From positions 1 to 64,000 of the forward strand of contig CAMZIL010000003.1 in the NCBI GenBank assembly GCA_947307225.1: a stretch of 64,000 bases of DNA, written 5' to 3'. The notes below the pieces were generated by a model. The model did no database searches. It was not told the DNA's origin and saw nothing but the letters and a program-made list of their open reading frames with translations. This DNA comes from an uncultured Candidatus Saccharibacteria bacterium (GTDB lineage: Bacteria; Patescibacteriota; Saccharimonadia; Saccharimonadales; Saccharimonadaceae). The position numbers were made by a program, and so were the translations under genes. Below are positions 1-7,568 of the stretch, in pieces (position 1 is the stretch's first letter; each line of letters starts with the position of its first letter).

Positions 1-8
1 AAGTATTC

Positions 9-94
9 GCTGGGATAGCGAAGTGGTCAAACGCATCAGACTGTAAATCTGCCGGCTTCGGCCTTCGTAGGTTCGACTCCTACTCCCAGCACCA
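9..94 (+). tRNA. tRNA-Tyr (GTA)
   Basis: The acceptor arms GCTGGGA and TCCCAGC pair perfectly and are followed by A and an encoded CCA. The anticodon stem encloses the loop CTGTAAA, so the anticodon is GTA (43-45). A long variable arm follows, as expected for a bacterial type II tRNA-Tyr. The T-arm carries GTTCGACTC. Confidence 0.97.
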
Positions 95-102
95 AGCAAT
101 AA

Positions 103-125
103 CCCCGAGTCTACTCGGGGCTTTT
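103..125 (+). terminator. Intrinsic terminator after tRNA-Tyr
   Basis: CCCCGAG (103-109), a 4-nt loop and CTCGGGG (114-120) form a perfect 7-bp stem followed by CTTTTG. It closes the tRNA transcript and separates it from the LCP gene. Confidence 0.85.
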
Positions 126-165
126 GCTTGATTTTTTCTCAAAAATATGCTACTTTATTTGCAAT

Positions 166-1617
166 ATGGCGAAAAATGTTTCGAAAAAGCAGCCTAAGCA
201 GAAAACGGCTCTTATTATTCCGATTATTCTCGCTGCAATTCAGCTAATTGCGAGCGCCGCACTCTTCTTCGCGCTAAAACGCCTCAACCTCCTCCAGGCA
301 TGGCAAATGGCGCTTGTTTTTCTAGCATTGCTCGGTCTAGAAGCGCTAACCGTTTATAAACTGATCATTAGCAAGAAGGCAAAGCGTGCCACGAAAATCG
401 CCGTAATCATCGCTAGCATCATTATTACCATCATCTCGACGATTGGCTTCAAATACGTCCGCCAGACAGTCAATTTCATCGAAAACATTACCGGAGCCCA
501 CTACGAGACCCAAACCTACAAGGTGATCGTCCTTAAATCTAGCCAATACAACGACATCAAGCAGCTCAACACGCAGCACATTGGCTTTCTAAGCAATAAC
601 CCAAACCTCGAAAATACCAAGAATACCCTCAAAAACGTAATCAAATTCAAGGACCAGAACTTCGACGAGCTCGGGAATCTTCTCGCCGGCATCAACGATT
701 TCAAAGTCTCTGCAATTACTCTTACCGATAGTTACCTAGAGTTTCTAGAAGAAAACAACAACGAATTCATCGAGAATAGCAAAGTCATCTACGAATTCGA
801 AGTACGCGTAGACAACGAAAAAGACGTCAAGCGCGTCAATGTCGCAACCGAGCCATTTATCATCTATATTTCCGGCAGCGACAGCCGCATTGGCCTCAAT
901 GATACCGCTCGTAGTGACGTCAACATCCTCGCCGTCGTCAATCCAAAGACCGCAAAGATTCTCCTCGTTTCGATCCCGCGTGATTATTACGTCCAACTCC
1001 ACGGCACCACCGGAACCAAGGATAAGCTCACGCACGCCGGCATATATGGCACAAATATGAGCAAAACGACAATCGAAGATCTGGTCGGTATTAAGATCAA
1101 CTACACGCTCAAAGTCGGCTTCAGTACCGTTATTAGTGTCGTAGATAAAGTAGGTGGCATCGAAATCGATTCCGACCAGGCATTCACGGCCTGGACCAAC
1201 AAGAGTTGTAAATTCGTCAAAGGTGTCCAGCCGGTCGACAGTGCCTGCGCACTCGCATTCGCCCGCGAACGCTATTCATACGCCACTGGCGACCGTCACC
1301 GCGGCCAGAACCAGCAGCAGGTCATCACAAAGCTTATTGAAAAGATATCCAACCCACATTACCTCGTTCGCTGGGCCGATATTCTCGAAGCCGCCGAAGG
1401 AAGCTTTGAGACCAACCTAACCTACGAAGAAATCACTGATTTTGCCCGTTATCAGCTCGCAGAACTCAAGCACTGGGAGGTCGAATCTATCTCACTAGAC
1501 GGCACCGGAGCCATGCTTCCAACCTATTCTATGGGCAAGCAGAAACTCTACGTCATGATCCCGACTCAAAGCACTATCGACACGGCGAAACGCAAGATAG
1601 CAGAATACCTAAAATAG
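166..1617 (+). CDS. LytR-CpsA-Psr (LCP) family phosphotransferase
   Basis: 483 aa. LCP enzymes move lipid-linked glycopolymers onto peptidoglycan or other surface acceptors at the outer face of the membrane. Three hydrophobic segments lie near residues 15-37, 48-68 and 76-97. The LCP core follows: SGSDSR (about 237), SIPRDYYV, the TIEDLVGI and KVGFSTVISVVDKVGGIEI region, and the Arg-rich lipid-phosphate site FARERYSYATGDRHRGQNQQ near 365-385. I chose ATG 166 because the longer frame from 124 starts inside the upstream terminator. The LCP motifs all lie downstream. It stands directly before the tyrosine kinase/phosphatase pair, which supports a role in capsule or wall-polymer attachment. Three N-terminal helices instead of one is somewhat unusual. 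The polymer it transfers cannot be told from sequence. Confidence 0.92.
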   Translation: MAKNVSKKQPKQKTALIIPIILAAIQLIASAALFFALKRLNLLQAWQMALVFLALLGLEALTVYKLIISKKAKRATKIAVIIASIIITIISTIGFKYVRQTVNFIENITGAHYETQTYKVIVLKSSQYNDIKQLNTQHIGFLSNNPNLENTKNTLKNVIKFKDQNFDELGNLLAGINDFKVSAITLTDSYLEFLEENNNEFIENSKVIYEFEVRVDNEKDVKRVNVATEPFIIYISGSDSRIGLNDTARSDVNILAVVNPKTAKILLVSIPRDYYVQLHGTTGTKDKLTHAGIYGTNMSKTTIEDLVGIKINYTLKVGFSTVISVVDKVGGIEIDSDQAFTAWTNKSCKFVKGVQPVDSACALAFARERYSYATGDRHRGQNQQQVITKLIEKISNPHYLVRWADILEAAEGSFETNLTYEEITDFARYQLAELKHWEVESISLDGTGAMLPTYSMGKQKLYVMIPTQSTIDTAKRKIAEYLK

Positions 1618-1646
1618 TTGCATTTTTATCTGTTTTGTGGTATAAT
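1618..1646 (+). promoter_or_regulatory. Promoter of the kinase/phosphatase operon
   Basis: TTGCAT (1618-1623), 17-bp spacer, TATAAT (1641-1646). The leader carries the SD AAGGGAG just upstream of ATG 1692. The -35 starts directly after the LCP stop codon. Confidence 0.8.
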
Positions 1647-1691
1647 GATAGCAATATCATTCAAACAATGTTATAAGGGAGTGGTTTTTAA

Positions 1692-3044
1692 ATGGAAGAA
1701 ATCGATATTAAGGATTTCTTTAGCTATCTCAAGAAGTATATTCTTCCGATGGTTATCGTCGCAATCCTCGCAATTGGCGGCGTAGTTTTCTATGATTTGG
1801 CGCTAAAAACGCCAATGTATAAGACGAGCACTACTGTTGTGCTTGCACAGAAATCAGAAGATTCAAAACAGGCAGGGACAACCCTGAACGATATTACGGT
1901 CAGCCAGAAACTTGTTGCTACCTATTCGGAAATCGTTAAAAGTAAGCTCGTGCTCGAGCAAGTTATCGATAATCTCTCCCTAGATACCACTACCGAAAAA
2001 CTTAGCAAACGTGTCACAGTTTCCGCCGTTGAAGACACAGAAATTATCAAGATCACCGTCGAGGATGCCGATCGCGACACTGCAGCAAAAATCGCAAACA
2101 AGATCGCAGAAGTTTTCTCGAAGGAAATCGTAAACATTTATCAGCTCAACAACGTCAGTACTATTGATATCGCTCCGGTTCCAGACAAACAGAGCAATAA
2201 TACCACTATCCGCGATAGCGCAATTGCGCTCTTTATTTCCGTATTTGGCGTTGCGGCAATTGCCTTCGTCATTTACTACTTCGACGATACAATCAAATAC
2301 AGCGAAGACCTCGAGAAAAAGGTCAATCTTCCAATCGCTGGCAAAATTATCCGCTCCGACATCGACAATCGCAAACCAGGCGACGAACTTCTAGTCGACC
2401 GCTATCCAAAGTCCATCGTTAGCGAAAGCATCAAGTCTCTCCGCACCAACCTTCAATTTAGTAGCGTCGATAACGGCTTCAAGACCATCCTAATTACCAG
2501 CGCAAACGCAAGTGAAGGCAAGAGCTTCGTAGCTGCAAACCTCGCAATCAGCTTCGCGCAGGCTAACAAGAAGGTCCTTCTCGTCGACTGCGATCTCCGC
2601 AAAGGCCGCATGCATAAACTATTCGACATGCCAAACCTCAACGGCTTCTCAACTCTCCTTACTGACGAAATTGCAAACAGCAAAAAGTATATTCAAAAGA
2701 CTAATATCAAGAACCTTAGCGTCATTCCACGCGGCGTTTTCCCGCCAAACCCAAGCGAACTTCTGTCCTCCAATAAGTGCAAAGAACTCGTCAAAGATCT
2801 AAAGACCAAGTTCGACATCATCATCTTCGATGGTGCACCATGCAACGGCGTTACCGATTCCGTCATTATGTCCACGCTCGTCGACGAAACCCTCATTGTC
2901 GCCAAAGACAATAAGACTCCAAAAGCAACTCTCGATGCGGCCCGCGAAAGTCTCCAGAAGGTCAACGCGCATATCAGCGGCATCGTTCTAAACTGCGTAA
3001 ACCGCAAAGTCGCCAAATACTACAGCTATTACGGAGATAAGTAA
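1692..3044 (+). CDS. Wzz/Wzc-like chain-length regulator with bacterial tyrosine kinase domain
   Basis: 450 aa. A first membrane helix (about 15-35), a short external Wzz-type domain and a second helix (about 178-198) precede a BY-kinase domain. The Walker A region is SANASEGKSFVAANLA (about 271-286), Walker A' is VLLVDCDLRKG, and Walker B-like is FDIIIFDGAP. The C-terminus has a tyrosine cluster, KYYSYYGDK, typical of autophosphorylation sites. In this family the kinase and its membrane part control export and length of capsule or exopolysaccharide. Membrane and kinase parts are in one chain, as in Wzc, not split as in many Firmicutes. The stop overlaps the phosphatase start by one base (TAATG), so kinase and phosphatase are probably co-translated. 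Confidence 0.92.
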   Translation: MEEIDIKDFFSYLKKYILPMVIVAILAIGGVVFYDLALKTPMYKTSTTVVLAQKSEDSKQAGTTLNDITVSQKLVATYSEIVKSKLVLEQVIDNLSLDTTTEKLSKRVTVSAVEDTEIIKITVEDADRDTAAKIANKIAEVFSKEIVNIYQLNNVSTIDIAPVPDKQSNNTTIRDSAIALFISVFGVAAIAFVIYYFDDTIKYSEDLEKKVNLPIAGKIIRSDIDNRKPGDELLVDRYPKSIVSESIKSLRTNLQFSSVDNGFKTILITSANASEGKSFVAANLAISFAQANKKVLLVDCDLRKGRMHKLFDMPNLNGFSTLLTDEIANSKKYIQKTNIKNLSVIPRGVFPPNPSELLSSNKCKELVKDLKTKFDIIIFDGAPCNGVTDSVIMSTLVDETLIVAKDNKTPKATLDAARESLQKVNAHISGIVLNCVNRKVAKYYSYYGDK

Positions 3045-3748
3045 TGATCGACATCCATTCCCATATTCTACCGGGAATTGATGATGGCTCGAAGAGCATG
3101 ACCATGAGCCTAGAGCTTTTAGCTGGGCTCGAAGAACAGGGCATTACGGACGTAATTTGTACCCCTCACTATATAAACGAAACAAATCAAATTAGTCCTA
3201 GCTGGAAAAACGAAGAACTCCTGGACAGGCTAAAACAAAAAGCCGAAGAAAAAGGGCTAAAAATTAACCTTTATCTCGGCAACGAAATATATATCGACCG
3301 CGACATTGCAAAACTAATTCGCAGCAAGAAAATCGCACCACTCGCAAAAAGTAATTACATCCTGGTTGAACTCCCAATCAGCGGCGAATTTCAACAATAC
3401 GAAGACATCCTGCTAAATCTGAAACAAAAAGGCTGGAAGGTGGTTCTTGCTCACCCAGAACGTTATCATAGCTTCCAGAAAGACTACAAGAAAATCGAAG
3501 AGATGCATCGCATTGGCATTCTACTACAATGCAACCTCGGTAGTTTCATTGGGCAATTTGGCAAAGCGGCAAAGAAAACTGCGCAAAAAATGGCAAAGGA
3601 CAAGTTAATCTACTGCGTCGGCACAGACATTCACCATCCGCGCGATTATAACGAAATCACAAAAGCGAAGAAAAAGCTCCGCAAGTACTACGAGTATTAC
3701 GAATACGACTCGATTCTTGTCCAAAATCCGCTCAAAATAGTACAATAA
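3044..3748 (+). CDS. CpsB/CapC-type PHP-domain protein tyrosine phosphatase
   Basis: 234 aa. It starts with the PHP metal motif DIHSHILPGIDDG, followed by TPHY, AHPERY (about residues 133-138) and GTDIHHPR, the set of His/Asp ligands of Mn-dependent CpsB/YwqE phosphatases. These enzymes dephosphorylate the C-terminal tyrosines of the cognate BY-kinase. The ATG overlaps the kinase stop by one base and there is no separate SD. The function is therefore supported by both motif and context. Length is close to that of Gram-positive CpsB (about 240-255 aa). Confidence 0.93.
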   Translation: MIDIHSHILPGIDDGSKSMTMSLELLAGLEEQGITDVICTPHYINETNQISPSWKNEELLDRLKQKAEEKGLKINLYLGNEIYIDRDIAKLIRSKKIAPLAKSNYILVELPISGEFQQYEDILLNLKQKGWKVVLAHPERYHSFQKDYKKIEEMHRIGILLQCNLGSFIGQFGKAAKKTAQKMAKDKLIYCVGTDIHHPRDYNEITKAKKKLRKYYEYYEYDSILVQNPLKIVQ

Positions 3749-3752
3749 TCAT

Positions 3753-4475
3753 ATGCGTGTGCCTACTTGGTGGAAAGACTATCAGCGCCTGCAATTTATC
3801 GACCCGCGCTGGCTCACAATCTGGATCGCAACATATGTCAGCTTCATCGCCATGGATATTTTCTTCCCTGGTTTTTGGGGCTCCGCGCTTCTAAAATACA
3901 TCGGCATCTTCCTATGCATTTCTTATGCAAACCAAAAATATCACAATGACTACACATTGCAGCTCGCACTATTATTCACCTTCCTAGCCGATACAATCCT
4001 AGTTTGGACACCATATACCGTAGCCGGCGTATATGTGTTCTGTTTTGCGCAATTCATGCACCTCATTCGTCTTACAAAACTCCCGCACATCTCACTCAGT
4101 ATCTACGCCGCAGCACTCAGCTTTTTCTTTGCGCTCGTCATCACGCAAGGTCTAGCGCCAATTTACGCCATCGCAACTGTCTACGGCCTAGAGCTGATTT
4201 GCAACCTCATTATGTCTACGAAGAATTACCGTGCTAACAATAAACATTTCCGCACTCGCTGCGCATTCTATGGCTTTATTGCTTTCATTTGCTGCGACAT
4301 CTGCGTTGGCCTACGTTTCCTTGCCTTAGATGGCATCCTACCGCAGCAGCTAATCGCTACCACCTCCTTCCTTGTTTGGATCTTCTACTACCCAAGTCAG
4401 GTGCTAATCGCCAATTCTAGCACCATGGAGCCCTCCTCGAGACGCCGAATTGCAAAAAGCAAACGCATTAGCTAA
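3753..4475 (+). CDS. YhhN/TMEM86-like membrane protein
   Basis: 240 aa with about eight hydrophobic segments. LADTILVW, then the FCFAQFMHLIRL helix, and near the end CDICVGLRF and FYYPSQVLIANSS resemble the Asp-containing helices and terminal Tyr...Gln-Leu-Ile motif of the YhhN family (lysoplasmalogenase-like). Similarity is by motif layout only, so the enzyme activity is unproven. TACAAT (3741-3746) lies 6 nt before ATG and there is no SD, so a leaderless transcript can start here even though the gene follows the phosphatase closely. The C-terminal tail is Arg/Lys/Ser rich and cytoplasmic in character. Confidence 0.6.
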   Translation: MRVPTWWKDYQRLQFIDPRWLTIWIATYVSFIAMDIFFPGFWGSALLKYIGIFLCISYANQKYHNDYTLQLALLFTFLADTILVWTPYTVAGVYVFCFAQFMHLIRLTKLPHISLSIYAAALSFFFALVITQGLAPIYAIATVYGLELICNLIMSTKNYRANNKHFRTRCAFYGFIAFICCDICVGLRFLALDGILPQQLIATTSFLVWIFYYPSQVLIANSSTMEPSSRRRIAKSKRIS

Positions 4476-4484
4476 AATAGCCTT

Positions 4485-4976
4485 ATGAACACTGGGAAGA
4501 GTAAACCATACGCAATTCTCGTTTTTGGTGCACCTAAAAGTGGCAAAACTAGCTTCGCCGAAAAACTTAGCAAAGCACTCGGCGCACCATTCCTCAATAT
4601 CTCAAAACTCGAAAAAGATTATAACGTTAGCAACAAGCTCGCTCTAGAGCTCATTCGTCAGTTCTCTAAATCCGGCAACACGATGATCTTAGAGGGACTC
4701 ACCAACACCGAGGCGCAGCGTAGCGCATTAAAGAAATATCTAACAAAAGCAGGCTACATTCCAGTTCTTATTTGGGTCCAAACCGACATGAACACAATCA
4801 AGCAGCGCATGCGTAGTGCGCACAAGAGTCTCGCCGACGCAAAAACCGCACTCGCCGAATCTTACAAGAACCTCGAAGCGCCAAGCGATAACGAAAAACC
4901 ACTGGTTATTTCCGGCAAACATACTTTCGAATCTCAGTATAAAAACGTCATCAATAATCTTTCCGAACACGCCTAA
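4485..4976 (+). CDS. Small P-loop NTPase, nucleotide-kinase-like
   Basis: 163 aa. A Walker A motif GAPKSGKTSF lies at residues 15-24 and is followed by adenylate-kinase-like spacing: ILEGLTN where kinases have the Asp/Arg region, then IWVQTDMNTIKQRMRSAHKS, resembling the Arg-rich lid. The substrate cannot be assigned. TAAAAT (4473-4478) is 6 nt before ATG with no SD, so it is probably leaderless. The stop overlaps the next ATG by one base (TAATG), tying it to the YgjP-like gene. Confidence 0.65.
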   Translation: MNTGKSKPYAILVFGAPKSGKTSFAEKLSKALGAPFLNISKLEKDYNVSNKLALELIRQFSKSGNTMILEGLTNTEAQRSALKKYLTKAGYIPVLIWVQTDMNTIKQRMRSAHKSLADAKTALAESYKNLEAPSDNEKPLVISGKHTFESQYKNVINNLSEHA

Positions 4977-5524
4977 TGTCTAGTTTCATTGACAAAGAAT
5001 TTGGCGAAGTCGTTATTCGTCGCAGCGCATGGTCCGTCCATGTTAAAGTATCAGTTGCCACATCCGGCAAACTTACTATTTCCGTGCCAACCGGCACTTC
5101 GGATTTTCTCGCAAAGCGTTTTTTAAATAGCATGCGCGAAGATATCCGCAAAAAACTTCCAGTCAAAGATCCATCAACGCAACGCGCACGTGACGCTCAG
5201 AAAAAAATTCTCATGAAGAAAGCGAAAGAATACCTGCCTTATCGCCTCGAATTTTGGGCAACTAAATATGGCTACCATTATTCCGGCATTCGCCTCACCC
5301 ACGCCAACACGCGCTGGGGTAGCCGCTCTTCGTCCGGAACAATTTCGCTTAATATCGGCCTCATGAAAGTGCCAGAGCCGCTCCGCGATTATGTAATTCT
5401 GCACGAATTGGCGCATATAAATCATATGGATCATTCATCTGCGTTTTGGGCGGAAGTCGGACAACACGACAAGAACTACAAACGACACCGCGAGCAGCTC
5501 AAGCAATTCTCGCCGGGCGTGTAG
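4976..5524 (+). CDS. YgjP-like (DUF45/SprT-type) metal-dependent hydrolase
   Basis: 182 aa. The C-terminal half has TRWGSRSSSGTISLN, then VILHELAHINHMDHS, the HExxH zinc site with the third His region, followed by FWAEVGQHDKNYKRHREQL. This matches the YgjP/DUF45 family, predicted zinc metalloproteins related to SprT. The family's substrate is not settled. It is translationally coupled to the upstream P-loop gene (TAATG). Confidence 0.87.
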   Translation: MSSFIDKEFGEVVIRRSAWSVHVKVSVATSGKLTISVPTGTSDFLAKRFLNSMREDIRKKLPVKDPSTQRARDAQKKILMKKAKEYLPYRLEFWATKYGYHYSGIRLTHANTRWGSRSSSGTISLNIGLMKVPEPLRDYVILHELAHINHMDHSSAFWAEVGQHDKNYKRHREQLKQFSPGV

Positions 5525-5536
5525 TATAATATGCTC

Positions 5537-5881
5537 ATGGTAAAACTAATTGATATTATTTCTCCTATCTACCAAGAATTGCTAGCAAAATGCGAACGCC
5601 GCAAAATTGCGATTAATCTAGACATTCAAGATTTGACGCTCAAAATCGAAGACGACAACAAGGTGCGTGATTTTTATAATCGTGAAATTCGTCGCGCCCT
5701 AAAACTATGCGTAGCGGGAGACAAAATAACACTCGCCCAAAGCGGCAATCGTTTCAGTGTCAAAAACTCATCAGAAACCACTCTCGATACGGAAACCGTC
5801 CAGAAACTACGCGACGACGGATACGAGGTCCGCGCGCGTTTTGGCTACGATACTATAATCACCCTCAAGCTCGACGTTTAG
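5537..5881 (+). CDS. Small protein resembling a stripped HATPase fold
   Basis: 114 aa. TATAAT (5525-5530) touches the first possible ATG (5531). The in-frame ATG at 5537 lies 6 nt behind the box, the spacing used by other genes here, so I start there. The sequence has an N-box-like stretch (VRDFYNREIRRALKL), an alternating beta part (KITLAQSGNRFSVKNSS) and a C-terminal FGYDTIITLKL, which resembles the last strand of histidine-kinase ATP-binding domains. The glycine-rich ATP-lid motifs are absent, so ATP binding is doubtful. The homology is my inference and needs profile confirmation. The 3' end overlaps the convergent DUF6020 gene by 17 bases. Confidence 0.5.
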   Translation: MVKLIDIISPIYQELLAKCERRKIAINLDIQDLTLKIEDDNKVRDFYNREIRRALKLCVAGDKITLAQSGNRFSVKNSSETTLDTETVQKLRDDGYEVRARFGYDTIITLKLDV

Positions 5882-7559
5882 TCTGCTTCACAAATAACGC
5901 CACTACCAAGAACGGCAAGCAGCAGAACAGCGCGTAAGAATAGCGGAATTCCGCAAATACTGGTGTTGCAATAAATAGAGTCCCAATAATGCCAACGAGT
6001 GGCAAAGTAAGGAATAAAACATGGCGATTCTTCTTTTTATGCGCAACATATATGACAAGAAGAGAGATCCAAGTAAATAACCCTATACCCATCATGGCAC
6101 GCAGCGGCTTAAACGCGTAGAACAAATCCAGATAGCCGTTGAATGCCTTTTGTGGCAAAGAATTATTATATCGCTCGCTAGGATCTAGGTCATTCTGGAG
6201 CAGCCAAACCCACCAATAATAACCGCCGCCCCAATATCCGCGCGTTTCATCGATATGCGCCTTGGCGTATTCGACCGGATGCCTCATGCCAATCTCCGCC
6301 CACAGTTTTGCATAATCGACAATATGCTCGTTCATATATTCCATACCGCCGCCGTTTATAACCGCGATTTTGACAGGATCAGAGATAAAGTTCAAATACA
6401 CCTTTTTTACTTCCTCGACATCCATAATCCTACTGAGCTTTTCATATTGCTCAGCACTCAATTCACGCTCATCATAAATCACGCGGGCGATTTGTTGCAA
6501 AGGGATAGAATATGCCTCAACAGTGTTTGCTTTTTTGACGCCAAAAGCAGGAAGTGCGGAGAAATTCATCACGACAGCGAAAACGGCCACGACAGAAAAA
6601 GCAATACCAAGTTTCAAGTATTTTTTTCTAAATACGACCCAGAATATTGCAAGCAACACCAAAAATACAAATAGGCCATTGCTGCGGAATAGACAGAGCA
6701 AAAAGGCACCCAAAATCGCGAGCACAAACGACATTCTTTTGCTCCCGATAGCCATAAAATATCGATAGCATGCGACAACAAACAACAATACGCCGCCACC
6801 AAACAACACGTCCTTCCAAATCGAGAAACTGTAGCAAATATGATATGGCGCTATGGCAAAAAAGATAGCCATTGCAATCGTTATTTTGCGATTAACTTTC
6901 AACTGGTATACAGTCATAACCGCATATGCAAAAATGGCTGCCATTGCAAGAATTTGGAACACGCTATAAGTCGCAATCGCCGCGTAATGGTCGTTGAATA
7001 GCAGATAACCAAGCTTGTAGAACACGCCAATCGTCATAGTATGCAAAAACGGATGATGATTAGTAAATGCACCCGTATCGAGCTGCGACAATTGATTAAC
7101 ACTATCAGCCGTCAAGACGCCCGGATAACAGCATACGAACAAAATCAACAAATTAATAACGGCAATTGCGCCAAATACTAGCAAAAATACCGTCCTTGGG
7201 CGCATCTCATATTCGTACTTTTTGAACATAAAACGAGACGCAAACGTCCGACACCAAGCGATAATATAACGAGCACAAATATAGCCGCCAACAAAAGCAA
7301 TTAACGCAAACAAAACTCCTTTTACTCCGCCAACAGAAAAGATGCGGTAGTTAGCAGCGCAGATCATAAATGAAAATAGCGCGGAATAAATCCTATCCGA
7401 CCAGCTAGCTGCTACGCTCTCTTTTTTGCGCACAAAAACCGTACGACAAATCACGGCGATAATTGCCAAGATCATATATACTTCAAAAATCGAGTCAGTC
7501 CTGCGCAGAACAAACAGCCAAAAGAAGATGAGCAATAATTCGATTATTCCTCTAATCAT
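5865..7559 (-). CDS. DUF6020-like GT-C membrane protein
   Basis: 564 aa with about 12 hydrophobic segments. The loop after an early helix contains CYPGVLTADSVNQLSQ and NHHPFLHTMTIG, the conserved Pro-Gly...Asp-Ser...His-His-Pro pattern of DUF6020-type glycosyltransferase-like proteins. FSIWKDVLFG and LFRSNGLFVF follow. Members probably move sugars from polyprenyl-phosphate carriers on the outer membrane face; the donor and acceptor are unknown. On the minus strand TAAAAT (7566-7571) lies 6 nt before ATG, inside the 3' end of the GH97 gene, so it has its own leaderless promoter. Confidence 0.75.
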   Translation of the reverse strand: MIRGIIELLLIFFWLFVLRRTDSIFEVYMILAIIAVICRTVFVRKKESVAASWSDRIYSALFSFMICAANYRIFSVGGVKGVLFALIAFVGGYICARYIIAWCRTFASRFMFKKYEYEMRPRTVFLLVFGAIAVINLLILFVCCYPGVLTADSVNQLSQLDTGAFTNHHPFLHTMTIGVFYKLGYLLFNDHYAAIATYSVFQILAMAAIFAYAVMTVYQLKVNRKITIAMAIFFAIAPYHICYSFSIWKDVLFGGGVLLFVVACYRYFMAIGSKRMSFVLAILGAFLLCLFRSNGLFVFLVLLAIFWVVFRKKYLKLGIAFSVVAVFAVVMNFSALPAFGVKKANTVEAYSIPLQQIARVIYDERELSAEQYEKLSRIMDVEEVKKVYLNFISDPVKIAVINGGGMEYMNEHIVDYAKLWAEIGMRHPVEYAKAHIDETRGYWGGGYYWWVWLLQNDLDPSERYNNSLPQKAFNGYLDLFYAFKPLRAMMGIGLFTWISLLVIYVAHKKKNRHVLFLTLPLVGIIGTLFIATPVFAEFRYSYALFCCLPFLVVALFVKQTKRRA

Positions 7560-7568
7560 AAGGCTATT

